The translations under genes were made by a program, and so were the position numbers. DNA of 64,000 nt, taken from Leptolyngbya sp. FACHB-261 (GTDB taxonomy: Bacteria > Cyanobacteriota > Cyanobacteriia > FACHB-261). Positions 39,700 through 47,963 of the stretch are shown here, one piece after another (position 1 is the first letter of the stretch; each line of letters opens with the position of its first letter). The notes beneath the pieces are model-generated. The model was not told the origin of the DNA. It saw nothing but the letters and a program-made list of their open reading frames with translations, and searched no databases. The stretch is taken from assembly GCF_014696065.1 (NCBI RefSeq), contig NZ_JACJPL010000026.1, positions 124,001 through 188,000 of the forward strand. The letters are read 5' to 3'.

Positions 39700-40257
39700 T
39701 CATACCTCTCTGATCACTCTACAAGGATTTCCTACTGCAACAACATTCGCTGGAATATCTTTAGTGACAACACTTCCTGCGCCAATTGTAGTATTATCCC
39801 CAATCGTAATACCCGGACAGACGATGGCTCCGCCGCCAATCCAAACATTATCACCAATGGTTATTGGAGCAGCTATCTCCACACCAGTTTTTCTAGCTTC
39901 TGGATCTAATGGATGATACACCGTATAAATTTGTACTTTAGGCGCAAGCAGTACATTGCTACCCAGATAGACTTTATTGCAATCTAGGATGACGCAATCG
40001 TAATTGATATACAGATTGTCTTTCGCATAGATATGACAACCATAATCGCAACGAAACGGGGGTTGTATTGCAAAAATTTGCCCCACCTCACCGAAAAGAG
40101 CTTGGATAATCTCCCGCCGCCTTTCAGCTTCATCAGGCGGCAATGAATTAAACTCATACAAGAGATGTTGTGCTTTTGTACGCATCTCTACAAGTTCAGG
40201 ATCAGCCTCAAGGTATGGCTCATTCGCTAGCATCTTCTCTCTTGCCGTTCTCTGCAT
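39700..40257 (-). CDS. Sugar O-acetyltransferase, maltose/galactoside acetyltransferase type, 185 aa
   Basis: N-terminal helical domain (AREKMLANEPYLEADPELV) then a left-handed beta helix of hexapeptide repeats (DYGCHIYAKDNLYINYDCVI, ITIGDNVWIGGGAIVCPGITIGDNTTIGAGSVV). The catalytic His is in YTVYHPLDPEARKTGVE. It transfers acetyl from acetyl-CoA to a sugar hydroxyl and would be a trimer in the cytosol. Maa versus LacA cannot be separated by eye. Codon use is AT-richer than neighbours. Confidence 0.9.
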   Translation of the reverse strand: MQRTAREKMLANEPYLEADPELVEMRTKAQHLLYEFNSLPPDEAERRREIIQALFGEVGQIFAIQPPFRCDYGCHIYAKDNLYINYDCVILDCNKVYLGSNVLLAPKVQIYTVYHPLDPEARKTGVEIAAPITIGDNVWIGGGAIVCPGITIGDNTTIGAGSVVTKDIPANVVAVGNPCRVIREV

Positions 40258-40518
40258 ATTTCTAGGGGCAACATCTATAAAGTGAAAAGCTGCGCTAATT
40301 CTCTCTCAATACTCAGTGACTTTCAATCTACTGCCACACCACTTGTAGAGCAGGACACCAATCTTACCCTTTGTAAACTCAACCCTCTCACTTGTCAGTG
40401 CCCGAAAATTGTTAAATAACTGGATGGTGATAGTCTTTGAATTCAATAGATAGCTTCTCCGTTTCGGTTCGGCGGAGTGTTAACTAGCTGACGATGTTTC
40501 TGCGTGGAACTGCGTTCC

Positions 40519-41094
40519 TCAGGAGGCTAGCGTCTTCTCAATGCGACGGTCAGGGACAAGCCACATGATTGCGACTAAAACATATAGCATGAAGGCAACC
40601 CATGAGTTCAAAAAGGAAAGCGGAATTGCTACAGCATAAAGCACAACTGTTATCTTGTTCTTAAAGTCCCGCCCAAGTGCAATTGCCAGAGTGGAATCTT
40701 TACCGTGGTGAGCGATCAGAACACGAGTAAGAATGAAGTAAGCAATCCCAGAAGACAACAGCACTGTGCCGTAAAGGGCAACTGGCAAGGGGACAAAGTG
40801 GTTTTCCCCGGTCCAACCAGTAACAAAGGGAATTAGTGACAACCAGAACAACAGATGCAGATTAGCCCACAGAACACTACCATTGACATTTCGAACTGCC
40901 TGTAACAAGTGATGGTGGTTGTTCCAGTAGATACCGAGATAAATAAAACTAAGTACATAGCTCAGGAATACTGGAACTAGCGGGCGTAGCGCGGCTAAAT
41001 CAGCTTCATGAGGCACTTTTAATTCCAGAACCATTATGGTGATGATAATGGCCATCACCCCATCGCTAAATGCTTCTAATCTCCCTTTGCCCAT
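40519..41094 (-). CDS. TMEM175-family (DUF1211) potassium channel-like membrane protein, 191 aa
   Basis: Begins MGKGRLEAFSDGVMAIIITIMVLELKVP: the RxxxFSDG signature that lines the pore in TMEM175 channels. Six membrane segments can be placed, including YVLSFIYLGIYWNNHHHLL. Bacterial members are tetramers with one six-TM repeat. Start is the first ATG. Followed on the strand's upstream side by an attC-like site at 41260-41345. Single gene. Confidence 0.88.
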   Translation of the reverse strand: MGKGRLEAFSDGVMAIIITIMVLELKVPHEADLAALRPLVPVFLSYVLSFIYLGIYWNNHHHLLQAVRNVNGSVLWANLHLLFWLSLIPFVTGWTGENHFVPLPVALYGTVLLSSGIAYFILTRVLIAHHGKDSTLAIALGRDFKNKITVVLYAVAIPLSFLNSWVAFMLYVLVAIMWLVPDRRIEKTLAS

Positions 41095-41259
41095 TTTCGT
41101 GCGCGCTCCATTTCTGCTTGTTAAAGCAAGTTAGAATTTTGTAATCTTACCGCGTCGCATACTCTTTTGGTGAAGATCGTCTGTCCCAACGAATCACTGC
41201 CAAGACTTTCTGTGTAATTGATCACCTCAATGGCAAGTGCAAGATCTAAGTATGAAGCC

Positions 41260-41345
41260 AACTAACATTCCTGGTCAGTGGTTGCCAGTCACTCTGTAAC
41301 TTAACTGACAGTCTCTATCAACCCACTGCACCAGGTTTGTTAGCT
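41260..41345 (-). other. attC-like site 1
   Basis: Ends AACTAAC (41260-41266) and GTTAGCT (41339-41345). Inside them CCTGGT-CAGTGG pairs with CCACTGCACCAGG except for one extrahelical G, and TTG/CAA extends the stem with another. It lies 19 bp after the stop of the 82-aa gene. Among the best-paired sites in the window. Confidence 0.65.
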
Positions 41346-41364
41346 GAAAAACATAGCCATGAAC

Positions 41365-41613
41365 TTAATAAAGGCTAGAGGACTCTAATGCTCGTAGTAA
41401 GGATTTGACAAATCTTTCGCCGAATACACTCGATAGTGACCCGCACAGTATAATCAGCAATGATGCAATTCCTATATTAGGCAAATTCAATTCTGTAGAT
41501 GATAACGAGTAAGGAATGATCACCATAAAAGCACCAAGAGCAGATCCTCCCAAAAATCGGTAGATAGCGGTAGTGGCAGAACGCTGTTTGAGATCGGTAT
41601 CTTCAGAAGCCAT
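41365..41613 (-). CDS. Small two-TM membrane protein, 82 aa
   Basis: Starts MASEDTDLKQRSATTAIYRF. TM1 is about residues 21-41 (GGSALGAFMVIIPYSL) and TM2 about 48-66 (IGIASLLIILCGSLSSVFG); it ends FVKSLLRALESSSLY. AAAGAGAG lies before the ATG. No family recognised. It lies between attC-like sites 1 and 2 with short leaders, the layout of a gene cassette. Confidence 0.65.
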   Translation of the reverse strand: MASEDTDLKQRSATTAIYRFLGGSALGAFMVIIPYSLSSTELNLPNIGIASLLIILCGSLSSVFGERFVKSLLRALESSSLY

Positions 41614-41666
41614 ACAAACTCTCTTTTAACTCGCTAGTAACTCAATATTCACACACTAACATAGAG

Positions 41667-41755
41667 GTCTAACTGATTGGCTCATCGGCGACAAGGCAAC
41701 CTTCGATGAAGCCTGTAGGCTCTAATGTGCTGTCTGACACAGCCGCATGTTGGGT
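41667..41755 (-). other. attC-like site 2
   Basis: GTCTAAC (41667-41673) and GTTGGGT (41749-41755): on the minus strand these read ACCCAAC and GTTAGAC, both exact to RYYYAAC/GTTRRRY. GGCT...TC is shared by the inner halves, weaker pairing than site 1. Lies 11 bp after the GNAT stop at 41767 and 54 bp before the 82-aa gene's start. Confidence 0.55.
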
Positions 41756-41766
41756 GGCATTATGGG

Positions 41767-42294
41767 TCAGGTCGGAGGATAACCATCCCGGCTGATCTGC
41801 CAACGCCATAGCTTGCCTTCTTCAGGGTCATCAATTTCGGCAATGAATGTCATTCCCACTTTCTGCAAGACTCTATTCGAGGCGTTTCTCTCAGCCAAGG
41901 TATGAGCCATGACAACTTGCACCGCCTCGTGAGCGAAAGCGCAATCGATCAGTTGCTGTGCTGCCTCCGTTGCAAATCCGCGATTCCAATATTCGGAAGC
42001 AATTTCATATCCTATTTCTACAGTGCCTGACTCATCAGGCGGGCCTTTGAAACCTCCATTGCCAACAAGCATTCCCTCTTCTGGGTGAATAAAGAAGTAT
42101 CCATGCCACTCTCTGAGATCTGGGCTAGATTCGCGAGCTTCGTCGGCAGGGAGGGAAAATGCTTCTGGAAAGTGAGGCCAGCTCTTGGGCACAGTGACCT
42201 GTAACATTTCTGCAAGCTCGCTCTTGCTGCGCAGGAGTGCTTCGATGTGAATTCGTTCGACGATGAGCAATTGAAGATTGTTGATCTTGACCAT
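41767..42294 (-). CDS. GNAT acetyltransferase, RimJ/RimL type, 175 aa
   Basis: Typical of GNATs that acetylate protein or small-molecule amines: VGNGGFKGPPDESGTVEIGYEIASEYWNRGFATEAAQQL (acetyl-CoA loop, RGFATEA), AHTLAERNASNRVLQKVGMTFI. The first ATG is used. Soluble, about normal length. Followed at its 3' end by attC-like site 2. Substrate unknown. Confidence 0.88.
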   Translation of the reverse strand: MVKINNLQLLIVERIHIEALLRSKSELAEMLQVTVPKSWPHFPEAFSLPADEARESSPDLREWHGYFFIHPEEGMLVGNGGFKGPPDESGTVEIGYEIASEYWNRGFATEAAQQLIDCAFAHEAVQVVMAHTLAERNASNRVLQKVGMTFIAEIDDPEEGKLWRWQISRDGYPPT

Positions 42295-42836
42295 GTTCCT
42301 GTTTTATTGATCAATTTCTCATGGCAAACGGCTCTCAGCTCGAGATAAGCTGACCAATTTCAAATCAGCTAGTACATAACTTTGGACTAAGCCTTTTAGG
42401 GTAATGTGTATTGGGGTTGGCTCATGCTCCAATCTTAAATTTCCGCCGCGAATTCATTAGACCTGTTCTACAGACAGTTCACCTGTTCTGGCTCAGTCGT
42501 TGCCTACAAGCTGCTCCTGCCCCTTGGCTAGCCTCCTCTGTAACGCTCAAGTTCTGATCTGTCCGCAACATATTAGAGAGAAGGCTTCTGTATAGTATGC
42601 AGCTTCAGGTGGATAGGCAAAATGCTTTAGCCTGTTTCCGGTGCGATGCAGTTGCCCACGAGCTGCGGCGATGCTTATGAGGTGAACGGGCAACTAAACA
42701 AAACCGGCGCTGTTGAACTTGCAACCTCTTGAACTTAGTTTCCAACAGATAATTTCTAAATTATGTTCCTAACGATAACCTGAGCCCATTCACAGTCTGC
42801 GTGTTTCGGTCAAGATTTTATAATCCATCAAGCACT
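42295..42836. other. Intergenic region of about 540 bp
   Basis: No gene seen. Holds GTTGCCC (42651-42657) / GGGCAAC (42688-42694), a perfect 7-bp inverted repeat with the wrong polarity for attC, and a weak pair TCCTAAC 42767 / GTTCAAC 42848 spaced like an attC but without inner pairing. Confidence 0.3.
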
Positions 42837-43589
42837 TTAACTTCCCCGTTCAACTCGCAAGACAGTTTTGATGGTCTCGGTAAGACGTTTCTCGAACTCT
42901 TGTATCCCTCGTGGAGTATATGAATATTGGATATAACGCATGTGTTTTATATCAAACGGTACATCATCATTATTTTGGGTGATTAGGATAACGGGTTTTC
43001 CAATCACGTGTCCAAGCCCAATCTCATAGAAAACGTTTGGATTGCGCTCTGTGCAGTCTGCAATTATCACTTTCGCTGAACAAATAGCACCCCAGACATC
43101 CAACATGACAGAATGGGCAGTCGAGAAGTCATCTCCACGCGCAATACTCAAATTCAAATCCGCCGCCACTTTTACAATGTGGTCATCATATAGAGGCTTC
43201 ATTTCCGGTTTAAATGGCATTAAGACAAATATATCAGCGCTGCTAATGGACTTATTCGGTAATCCAAAATAAGGTTTCACAATCATGGACTTGTTGGGAT
43301 CTAGCTTAGATACTTGTGTCAAGCTAATTCCAAGCGCGTTCTGAATCTTTTCCCATTGTTTTGAAACTTTAATCTTGCCAATTGCTGGGTGACCCCAACG
43401 ATCTCCTTCTTCAGCTGTAAACTCTATAAGGCCAGCTTCTCGAAGTTCATCAAGAGTATGACGGAGGATCCCATGTGCGGTGTGATATTCATGAGGCTGT
43501 AATCTACATTGAATACATAAGCTTGTCCAGTCGTTTGCAATTCCATTGCGTAGTAGAAGAAGGATTGTGCTGCCCTGAAAGCGATTCAT
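42837..43589 (-). CDS. Winged-helix plus TIR-like / nucleoside-deoxyribosyltransferase-like protein, 250 aa
   Basis: N-terminal 90 residues look like a winged helix (GILRHTLDELREAGLIEFTAEEGDRWGHPAIGKIKVSK). The C-terminal domain reads ADIFVLMPFKPEMKPLYDDHI, SAKVIIADCTERNPNVFYEIGLGHVIGKPVILITQ, VPFDIKHMRYIQY. This is the nucleotide-binding fold of 2-deoxyribosyltransferase/TIR-like (STIR-like) proteins, with Asp and Glu at the usual sites (ADC...NPNVFYEIG). Relatives are often found near defence genes and may cleave or bind NAD-type nucleotides; this is inference. Single gene in the candidate cassette array. Confidence 0.75.
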   Translation of the reverse strand: MNRFQGSTILLLLRNGIANDWTSLCIQCRLQPHEYHTAHGILRHTLDELREAGLIEFTAEEGDRWGHPAIGKIKVSKQWEKIQNALGISLTQVSKLDPNKSMIVKPYFGLPNKSISSADIFVLMPFKPEMKPLYDDHIVKVAADLNLSIARGDDFSTAHSVMLDVWGAICSAKVIIADCTERNPNVFYEIGLGHVIGKPVILITQNNDDVPFDIKHMRYIQYSYTPRGIQEFEKRLTETIKTVLRVERGS

Positions 43590-44191
43590 CTATACTTGCC
43601 TTTAAAATGATTGGCTGCCTTGGAGTTGCGGTTCAAGACTACTGTTAAGCTAGCCCTTAGATTGCTCCTCTTAGTAATTCTCTCCTATTTCACAACCTCT
43701 CGAATGCCATGATTACTTGCTTCTGGAACTCGATAGCAAAGTTGTCATCCCTAAACCAATATATACACTACCTGCAAAGTAGCGCTGTTTCTTTAAGAAA
43801 CGGCGCTTTCCTCGTAACCAATGCCAGCCCAGCTAGCCAACCGTACCTTGGTGTTGTTGGGTAACTCTTTCGTTTACAGCACGGCGTGAAAGCTTTAGCT
43901 AGCCTACGAGATGTGGCATGCAGCGGGCCGCAACAAGTGCTACGAGAGCACCAGGCGGGCTTGCTAGCACCCGAATATCGACTAATCTAGCCTCGTTCAA
44001 AAGTGTCTCGACCTAGCTAGGAGCCAGCAGACAGCTACCCCCAGAACACCGCTCGTAGTCGGGCAAGAGCTGTAGTCACTGGATCAGTGCCGGGATTAGC
44101 CATTCGAAGTTGTTCAGAAAGTACATCAATCTACCTGAAAGTCTGCCTTGAAAGACTTTTAGGGATTTTACCAGTCAACGTAACCTAATCA
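43590..44191. other. Gene-free stretch of about 600 bp upstream of the TIR-like gene
   Basis: No frame longer than about 60 codons looks real. Near 43617-43640, GCCTTGG-AGTTGCGGTTCAAG resembles attC-like site 3 (GCCTAAC-GGTTGCGTTCAG) but no partner end is found. A hairpin lies at 43781-43807 and a GTTGGGT box at 43856-43862. It could be one or more empty or decayed cassettes. Confidence 0.3.
43781..43807. terminator. Hairpin with 13-bp arms
   Basis: AGCGCTGTTTCTT (43781-43793) pairs with AAGAAACGGCGCT (43795-43807) at 12 of 13 positions plus a G-U pair, with a one-base spacer, so the practical loop is TTTAA. It lies 190 bp upstream of the TIR-like gene. Terminator or structured RNA. Confidence 0.5.
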
Positions 44192-44277
44192 GCCTAACGG
44201 TTGCGTTCAGCGGTGACTATGTGTCCTGGCCACAACCTTGAGACTTCAATCAGTCCGCTGCAAAGCAGTCGTTCGAC
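44192..44277 (-). other. attC-like site 3, overlapping the S41 protease 3' end
   Basis: GCCTAAC (44192-44198) and GTTCGAC (44271-44277). Inner box GGTTGC-GTT-CAGCGG pairs with CCGCTGCAAAGCAGTCG allowing extrahelical bases. The protease stop (44246) lies inside, as is common for cassette genes. The right end has one mismatch to GTTRRRY. Confidence 0.55.
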
Positions 44278-45586
44278 CACGTATAGTTGCTGCTGGAGAA
44301 TTTCCCTCTGTTCGCATAATTAACTGTTCAATTGCGTGGCGATATTGAATATCTGACCAAGAAGCAAACACGATTGTTGAATCCAACAATGGAGAATTTT
44401 CCATGTCTACGCGCACGTTTGGGATGATACCAGAACCAAGAATTGGATGACCGCTTGGTGTTCTCACTTGTCCAGTTGTCACAGCAACGACAGCCCCATC
44501 CGCAAGCGGCAAGAAGTTGTGCACTATCCCTTTGCCAAACGTCGGTGTTCCCACAACCGTAGCTCGTTTAGCCTCTAGAAGCGCGCCAGCCAGAAACTCG
44601 GCTGCGCTGGCTGTTCCTTCATTGACAAGCACCACCAATGGCTTATCTGTCAACTGTAGCCCTATGGAACGAAGTTCGGTTGTGCCGCTTCGCTCGACTG
44701 ATATACCGATGGTACTCTCTCCTAAGAAGAATCCTGCAATTTCCTGAAGCGCAGATACAGAACCACCGGGATTGTTGCGCAAATCTAGCACAAAGCCATC
44801 AGCATTTTGGATGTGTTCAAGTGCTGTTTTCAATTGCTGAGGAGATGATGCTGTGAACTGATTGAGAATAATGTACCCAACTTGTCGTCCTTGCCAAACT
44901 GCTTCCAACCTTGCCTTAACTGCTGGGATGGGCGTAATCTCTCTACGGCTCAATATGACATCAAAGACTGAATTGTTCCGTTGAATAGTTAACTGCACCG
45001 TCGAACCTGCGCTACCTCGCAGCCTCATTGCCGCATCGCCTAAATCCATCCCATGCGTTGAGATGCCATTGATCCTAAGGACACGATCATTAGGACGCAA
45101 TCCAGCCTCAGCAGCGGGAGTATTAGGGGCAGGGGTTACCACTGTTAGTTTTCGAGTTTGTTCGTCAATGTCAAGTGATAACAACTCAGGCAATCCCACT
45201 CCAATATGAGGCTGACCTGTAACCTCCCGTTCAAACCCTGCAAATTGTTGAGGCGTTAAGAGGCGGGTTGCCGGGTCGTTAAGCTGACCAAGTATCGCTC
45301 GAATGGCTGCGTAGGCATCTTCTGATGAGGTGTAACGATGGGATTGTATTGCCTCACGAATCTGCTGCCAATTTAGCCCACTAAAATTTGGGTCGACGTA
45401 ATTCTCATCAATAATCTGCCACGCCCGCTCCACCCACTGTTGAAGGCGGCTCGAAGGTGAACTTGTGATTTTTTCCCTTGCGTTAGAAGCTTTGCCTGGT
45501 GGCACGTTCGCGAGCGCGGGTGTGCAAATGCTGAGGAGTGATGTAGCCGTGGCAATCAGAGCACTGTAGACGAGAAACGAATTCAT
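44246..45586 (-). CDS. Carboxy-terminal processing peptidase, S41 family, 446 aa
   Basis: Signal peptide (MNSFLVYSALIATATSLLSI, cleavage near ALA), an N-terminal helical domain (QWVERAWQIIDENYVDPNFSGLNWQ), a PDZ domain (IGVGLPELL...GLRPNDRVLRINGISTHGMDLGDA) and the S41 core. Catalytic Ser is in NEGTASAAEFLAGALLEAKRA and Lys in GTPTFGKGIV, the Ser-Lys dyad. CtpA in cyanobacteria trims the D1 protein; cyanobacteria carry several paralogues, so this copy need not be that one. Start chosen at ATG 45586 with AAGGAG upstream. Its 3' end overlaps attC-like site 3, so this copy may be cassette cargo. Confidence 0.9.
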   Translation of the reverse strand: MNSFLVYSALIATATSLLSICTPALANVPPGKASNAREKITSSPSSRLQQWVERAWQIIDENYVDPNFSGLNWQQIREAIQSHRYTSSEDAYAAIRAILGQLNDPATRLLTPQQFAGFEREVTGQPHIGVGLPELLSLDIDEQTRKLTVVTPAPNTPAAEAGLRPNDRVLRINGISTHGMDLGDAAMRLRGSAGSTVQLTIQRNNSVFDVILSRREITPIPAVKARLEAVWQGRQVGYIILNQFTASSPQQLKTALEHIQNADGFVLDLRNNPGGSVSALQEIAGFFLGESTIGISVERSGTTELRSIGLQLTDKPLVVLVNEGTASAAEFLAGALLEAKRATVVGTPTFGKGIVHNFLPLADGAVVAVTTGQVRTPSGHPILGSGIIPNVRVDMENSPLLDSTIVFASWSDIQYRHAIEQLIMRTEGNSPAATIRGRTTALQRTD

Positions 45587-45729
45587 GTGTCTCCTTGCAA
45601 TGTCAGCCTGAATCACTATTTGAAGTTTACACCAAGCTTACTTATATCTCGGTCTGACAATAACCTGATTTGAGTACTTCCTCATCGAAGTTCAATAATT
45701 TATTATGCTGAATAGGTATGTTAGTAAAC

Positions 45730-46164
45730 TTACACGTTGAAATGAATAAGGGTTACGCGCATTGCGATGAACGACACTGTGAGTGTAGCAAATAGATAGA
45801 GGTAGAACCGAAGCATGACGAAATTGGATGCGCAATGGACAACGCTATGCAATGCACAAAACGCAACAAAGACCCACGCGGCGTTTACATACATTACGTC
45901 TACCTGCTTCATGATAGAGACATATGAGACAAGTGCATAGAAAAGCACCGGAATCTCGAACAGATTCTTTAGGCTGTCCAAGGGATTGGATACATTTGGT
46001 AGCGATATTTGCGCCAGTTTTCCAGGTGCAGCGAGGTCTTTCGGGTGGAGCTTTCTACTTGTGATGAAACTGATATGACGGATGTATATGTACACCCAGA
46101 CCAGGAGTTTCAGAAACACTGTTGCAAAAAAAGGACTGAAGATTGCATCTTGCGCCACTATCAC
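45730..46164 (-). CDS. MAPEG-family membrane protein, 144 aa
   Basis: Four TM segments. The family signature is visible: NVSNPLDSLKNLFEIPVLFYALVSYV, then VAFCALHSVVHCASNFVMLRFYLY. MAPEG proteins are membrane-bound glutathione or eicosanoid enzymes; bacterial roles are mostly unknown. A GTTAGTA box (45720-45726) sits right after the stop, as in the attC-like sites, but pairing with the left half is poor. MAPEG genes are frequent cassette cargo. Confidence 0.82.
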   Translation of the reverse strand: MIVAQDAIFSPFFATVFLKLLVWVYIYIRHISFITSRKLHPKDLAAPGKLAQISLPNVSNPLDSLKNLFEIPVLFYALVSYVSIMKQVDVMYVNAAWVFVAFCALHSVVHCASNFVMLRFYLYLFATLTVSFIAMRVTLIHFNV

Positions 46165-46641
46165 CTCTCACGCTTGAGCGTTCTGATAGTTGATGGGCAA
46201 ATAAATTGCACTACACGGCAAGCCTTGAGGAAACATAGAATAACGCGAAATCATAAAGTAAGTGACCCCAATCATTAACAACCGGGCAATCAATTGGATG
46301 TTAAAGACTGCCGAAGTTGCATAAAGGCTCATCTCTAGGGACCGGATGGGAGCTACTCGCTATCAATTTCCGGGTCGATGGTTATGTCAATTTGTTATTG
46401 AGCTCAAAGTTAATATAGACTGAGCGCTTCAATTTTTCTAGAGCTCGATCGGGTAGACTTCAGTCAACTTCCCCTACAAAAAATCTCCTGAAGCTTCTTT
46501 CTGAAGCCATCGACCAAGCCCGTCTTCATTCCGAACATTGCCATATGATGGTGGGACGAGCACAAATTGCAATCAATGACTGGTGTGGTGGGTTACAGGT
46601 GTAGTGGGTTGCACTTGTGAAAAGTCAATGCCTACCTTCAA

Positions 46642-46666
46642 CACACAAATCGGTCAGATTTGTGTG
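46642..46666. repeat. Perfect 10-bp inverted repeat, 5-nt loop
   Basis: CACACAAATC (46642-46651) and GATTTGTGTG (46657-46666) around GGTCA. It could be an operator for a dimeric regulator or a hairpin; no promoter elements were identified. Confidence 0.5.
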
Positions 46667-46692
46667 CCGTCTGTCTGCACTTATCTGTTTAG

Positions 46693-46714
46693 GCTGCGAT
46701 GCTGCAATCGCAGC
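46693..46714 (-). terminator. Hairpin downstream of the GNAT gene at 46768
   Basis: GCTGCGAT (46693-46700) and ATCGCAGC (46707-46714) form a perfect 8-bp stem, loop GCTGCA, 54 bp after the GNAT stop. No U tract, so only a probable transcript end. Confidence 0.4.
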
Positions 46715-46767
46715 ACCAACCCTTTAGAACTGATCGCTTAACGCTTCTAGCTACAACGGCTTCGGTG

Positions 46768-47271
46768 TCAGTGCTCAGAGAGGCTACGTCCAGCCCACTG
46801 CTCCTGAGGTGTCAGTGCCTTGCGATAAACGATCTTGTCATCGCCTGCACTGTAGAAGTCGCGGATCCGCGCTTCCTCGTCGTAACCGCACTTGCGGTAG
46901 AATGCCCGCGTGCGCTCGAAGCCCGGTAACCCTGACGTTTCCACCAGCAGCATGCGCCCGCCCCGCGCAGCCAACGTTTGTTCAACGTAGCGCAGCAGTG
47001 TCCCACCGCGTCCTTGTCCCTGGCGGTCGGGTCGGATGGCGATCAATTGCAGGTTCCACGTCTGATCGGTCATCCGTTCCGGCTCGCAGTAGGCGACCCC
47101 CACCGGTCCGTCGTCGTCGTCAGTGATCCAGAAATGATCACTGTTGCTGTCGCTACCGAAGTAATCGGCCAGCATTTCGCTCAGCTCCTCAAGCTCATTC
47201 GGCTGAAAGCCAATCACGTCTGCTATGGCGAGCAGCGCGGCGGTGTCATCGGGCGTAGTCGGTCGAATCAT
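46768..47271 (-). CDS. GNAT acetyltransferase, 167 aa
   Basis: GNAT fold: MIRPTTPDDTAALLAIADVIGF, the acetyl-CoA loop IRPDRQGQGRGGTLLRYVEQ, and FERTRAFYRKCGYDEEARI. Full length, soluble. The DNA is clearly richer in G and C than adjacent genes (for example the stretch 46960-47110), pointing to a different origin. Same strand as two further GNAT genes but separated by 59 bp and more, so probably independent units. Substrate unknown. Confidence 0.87.
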   Translation of the reverse strand: MIRPTTPDDTAALLAIADVIGFQPNELEELSEMLADYFGSDSNSDHFWITDDDDGPVGVAYCEPERMTDQTWNLQLIAIRPDRQGQGRGGTLLRYVEQTLAARGGRMLLVETSGLPGFERTRAFYRKCGYDEEARIRDFYSAGDDKIVYRKALTPQEQWAGRSLSEH

Positions 47272-47330
47272 AGAGAACTCTGTGTAAGTGTAAAAGCAGT
47301 AGCAGGAGATCTCGAAGGTGCCATCCGCAC

Positions 47331-47810
47331 CTATAGCTTCTTGAAGTACCTAGCGATTGGAAGCAGCCCGAAGCCTAGCTTTTCATAGGTGCGACGTGCT
47401 GGAGCATGACCGGGGTCGCCTCCAGTCTCTACCATCGCAACAGACATCCCAGCGTCTTTCATCCAATCAAGAGTGAATTCTATAAGAGCGCTGCCAATAC
47501 CCTGACCTTGGAAGTCTGGGTCGACGGCGACCATGTAGATTTCACCCATGCTGGACTCGGAATCTAGTTTCACGGCTACAAAGCCCACAGTTGAACCTGC
47601 ATCGATAGCAACCCATACATTCGTGTCTTCCCCAGCACAAACATCCTCGACAGCTTTTTGCTGGCTCACACGCCAATTATCGGGATAGAATGCCTGGTAC
47701 ACATCAGCGTCCATCGCGTTTTGAATCGAATCAAAGACCGGACCCCATGCCCGAAGCGAAAGACGAATAACGGCATCAAGTTGGTGGGGGGTGTATGGTT
47801 CAATGTGCAT
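47331..47810 (-). CDS. GNAT acetyltransferase, 159 aa
   Basis: Reads MHIEPYTPHQLDAVIRLSLRAW, FVAVKLDSESSMGEIYMVAVDPDFQGQGIGSALIEFTLDWM (acetyl-CoA loop QGQGIGSA) and DPGHAPARRTYEKLGF. This last block is usual for GNATs with a GDPGHAPAR motif. Full length, start at first ATG. A short 6-bp hairpin AGGTGC/GCACCT lies near its 3' end (about 47317-47333). Confidence 0.88.
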   Translation of the reverse strand: MHIEPYTPHQLDAVIRLSLRAWGPVFDSIQNAMDADVYQAFYPDNWRVSQQKAVEDVCAGEDTNVWVAIDAGSTVGFVAVKLDSESSMGEIYMVAVDPDFQGQGIGSALIEFTLDWMKDAGMSVAMVETGGDPGHAPARRTYEKLGFGLLPIARYFKKL

Positions 47811-47855
47811 TTTGTATAGACTCCAAAAGACGCGAGGTTCCTAGGTGCTCAAGCT

Positions 47856-47944
47856 GCCTAAGGTTGCTTGTCACCCACTGCAGATAACCTCAGACGCTTA
47901 GTCAGCAAGCTCTTAGTAGTCGGTGTGCATTGGCATTGTTATGT
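47856..47944 (-). other. attC-like site 4 (degenerate)
   Basis: GCCTAAG (47856-47862) and GTTATGT (47938-47944), spacing 89 bp. The left half GCCTAAGGTTGC resembles site 3 (GCCTAACGGTTGC). TGC and CACC blocks pair. Located 19 bp after the GNAT stop at 47964. Core boxes deviate from consensus, so confidence is low. Confidence 0.35.
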
Positions 47945-47963
47945 CTTGCAACACACAGAATTC

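Larger units (their letters stand above)
46165..46767. other. Intergenic region of about 600 bp with two perfect hairpins
   Basis: Hairpins at 46642-46666 and 46693-46714 are listed separately. A near-duplicate GTGGTGGGTTACAGGTGT/AGTGGGTTGCACTTGTG lies around 46580-46620. No gene seen. Confidence 0.3.

Noticed and set aside
42651-42694. GTTGCCC / GGGCAAC inverted repeat as an attC end pair
   Set aside because: Polarity is reversed: attC needs RYYYAAC first and GTTRRRY second, so this is an ordinary inverted repeat.
42767-42854. TCCTAAC / GTTCAAC pair spaced 88 bp near the TIR-like gene's end
   Set aside because: Both boxes deviate from consensus and the inner halves do not pair; chance pairs of this quality are expected in 64 kb.
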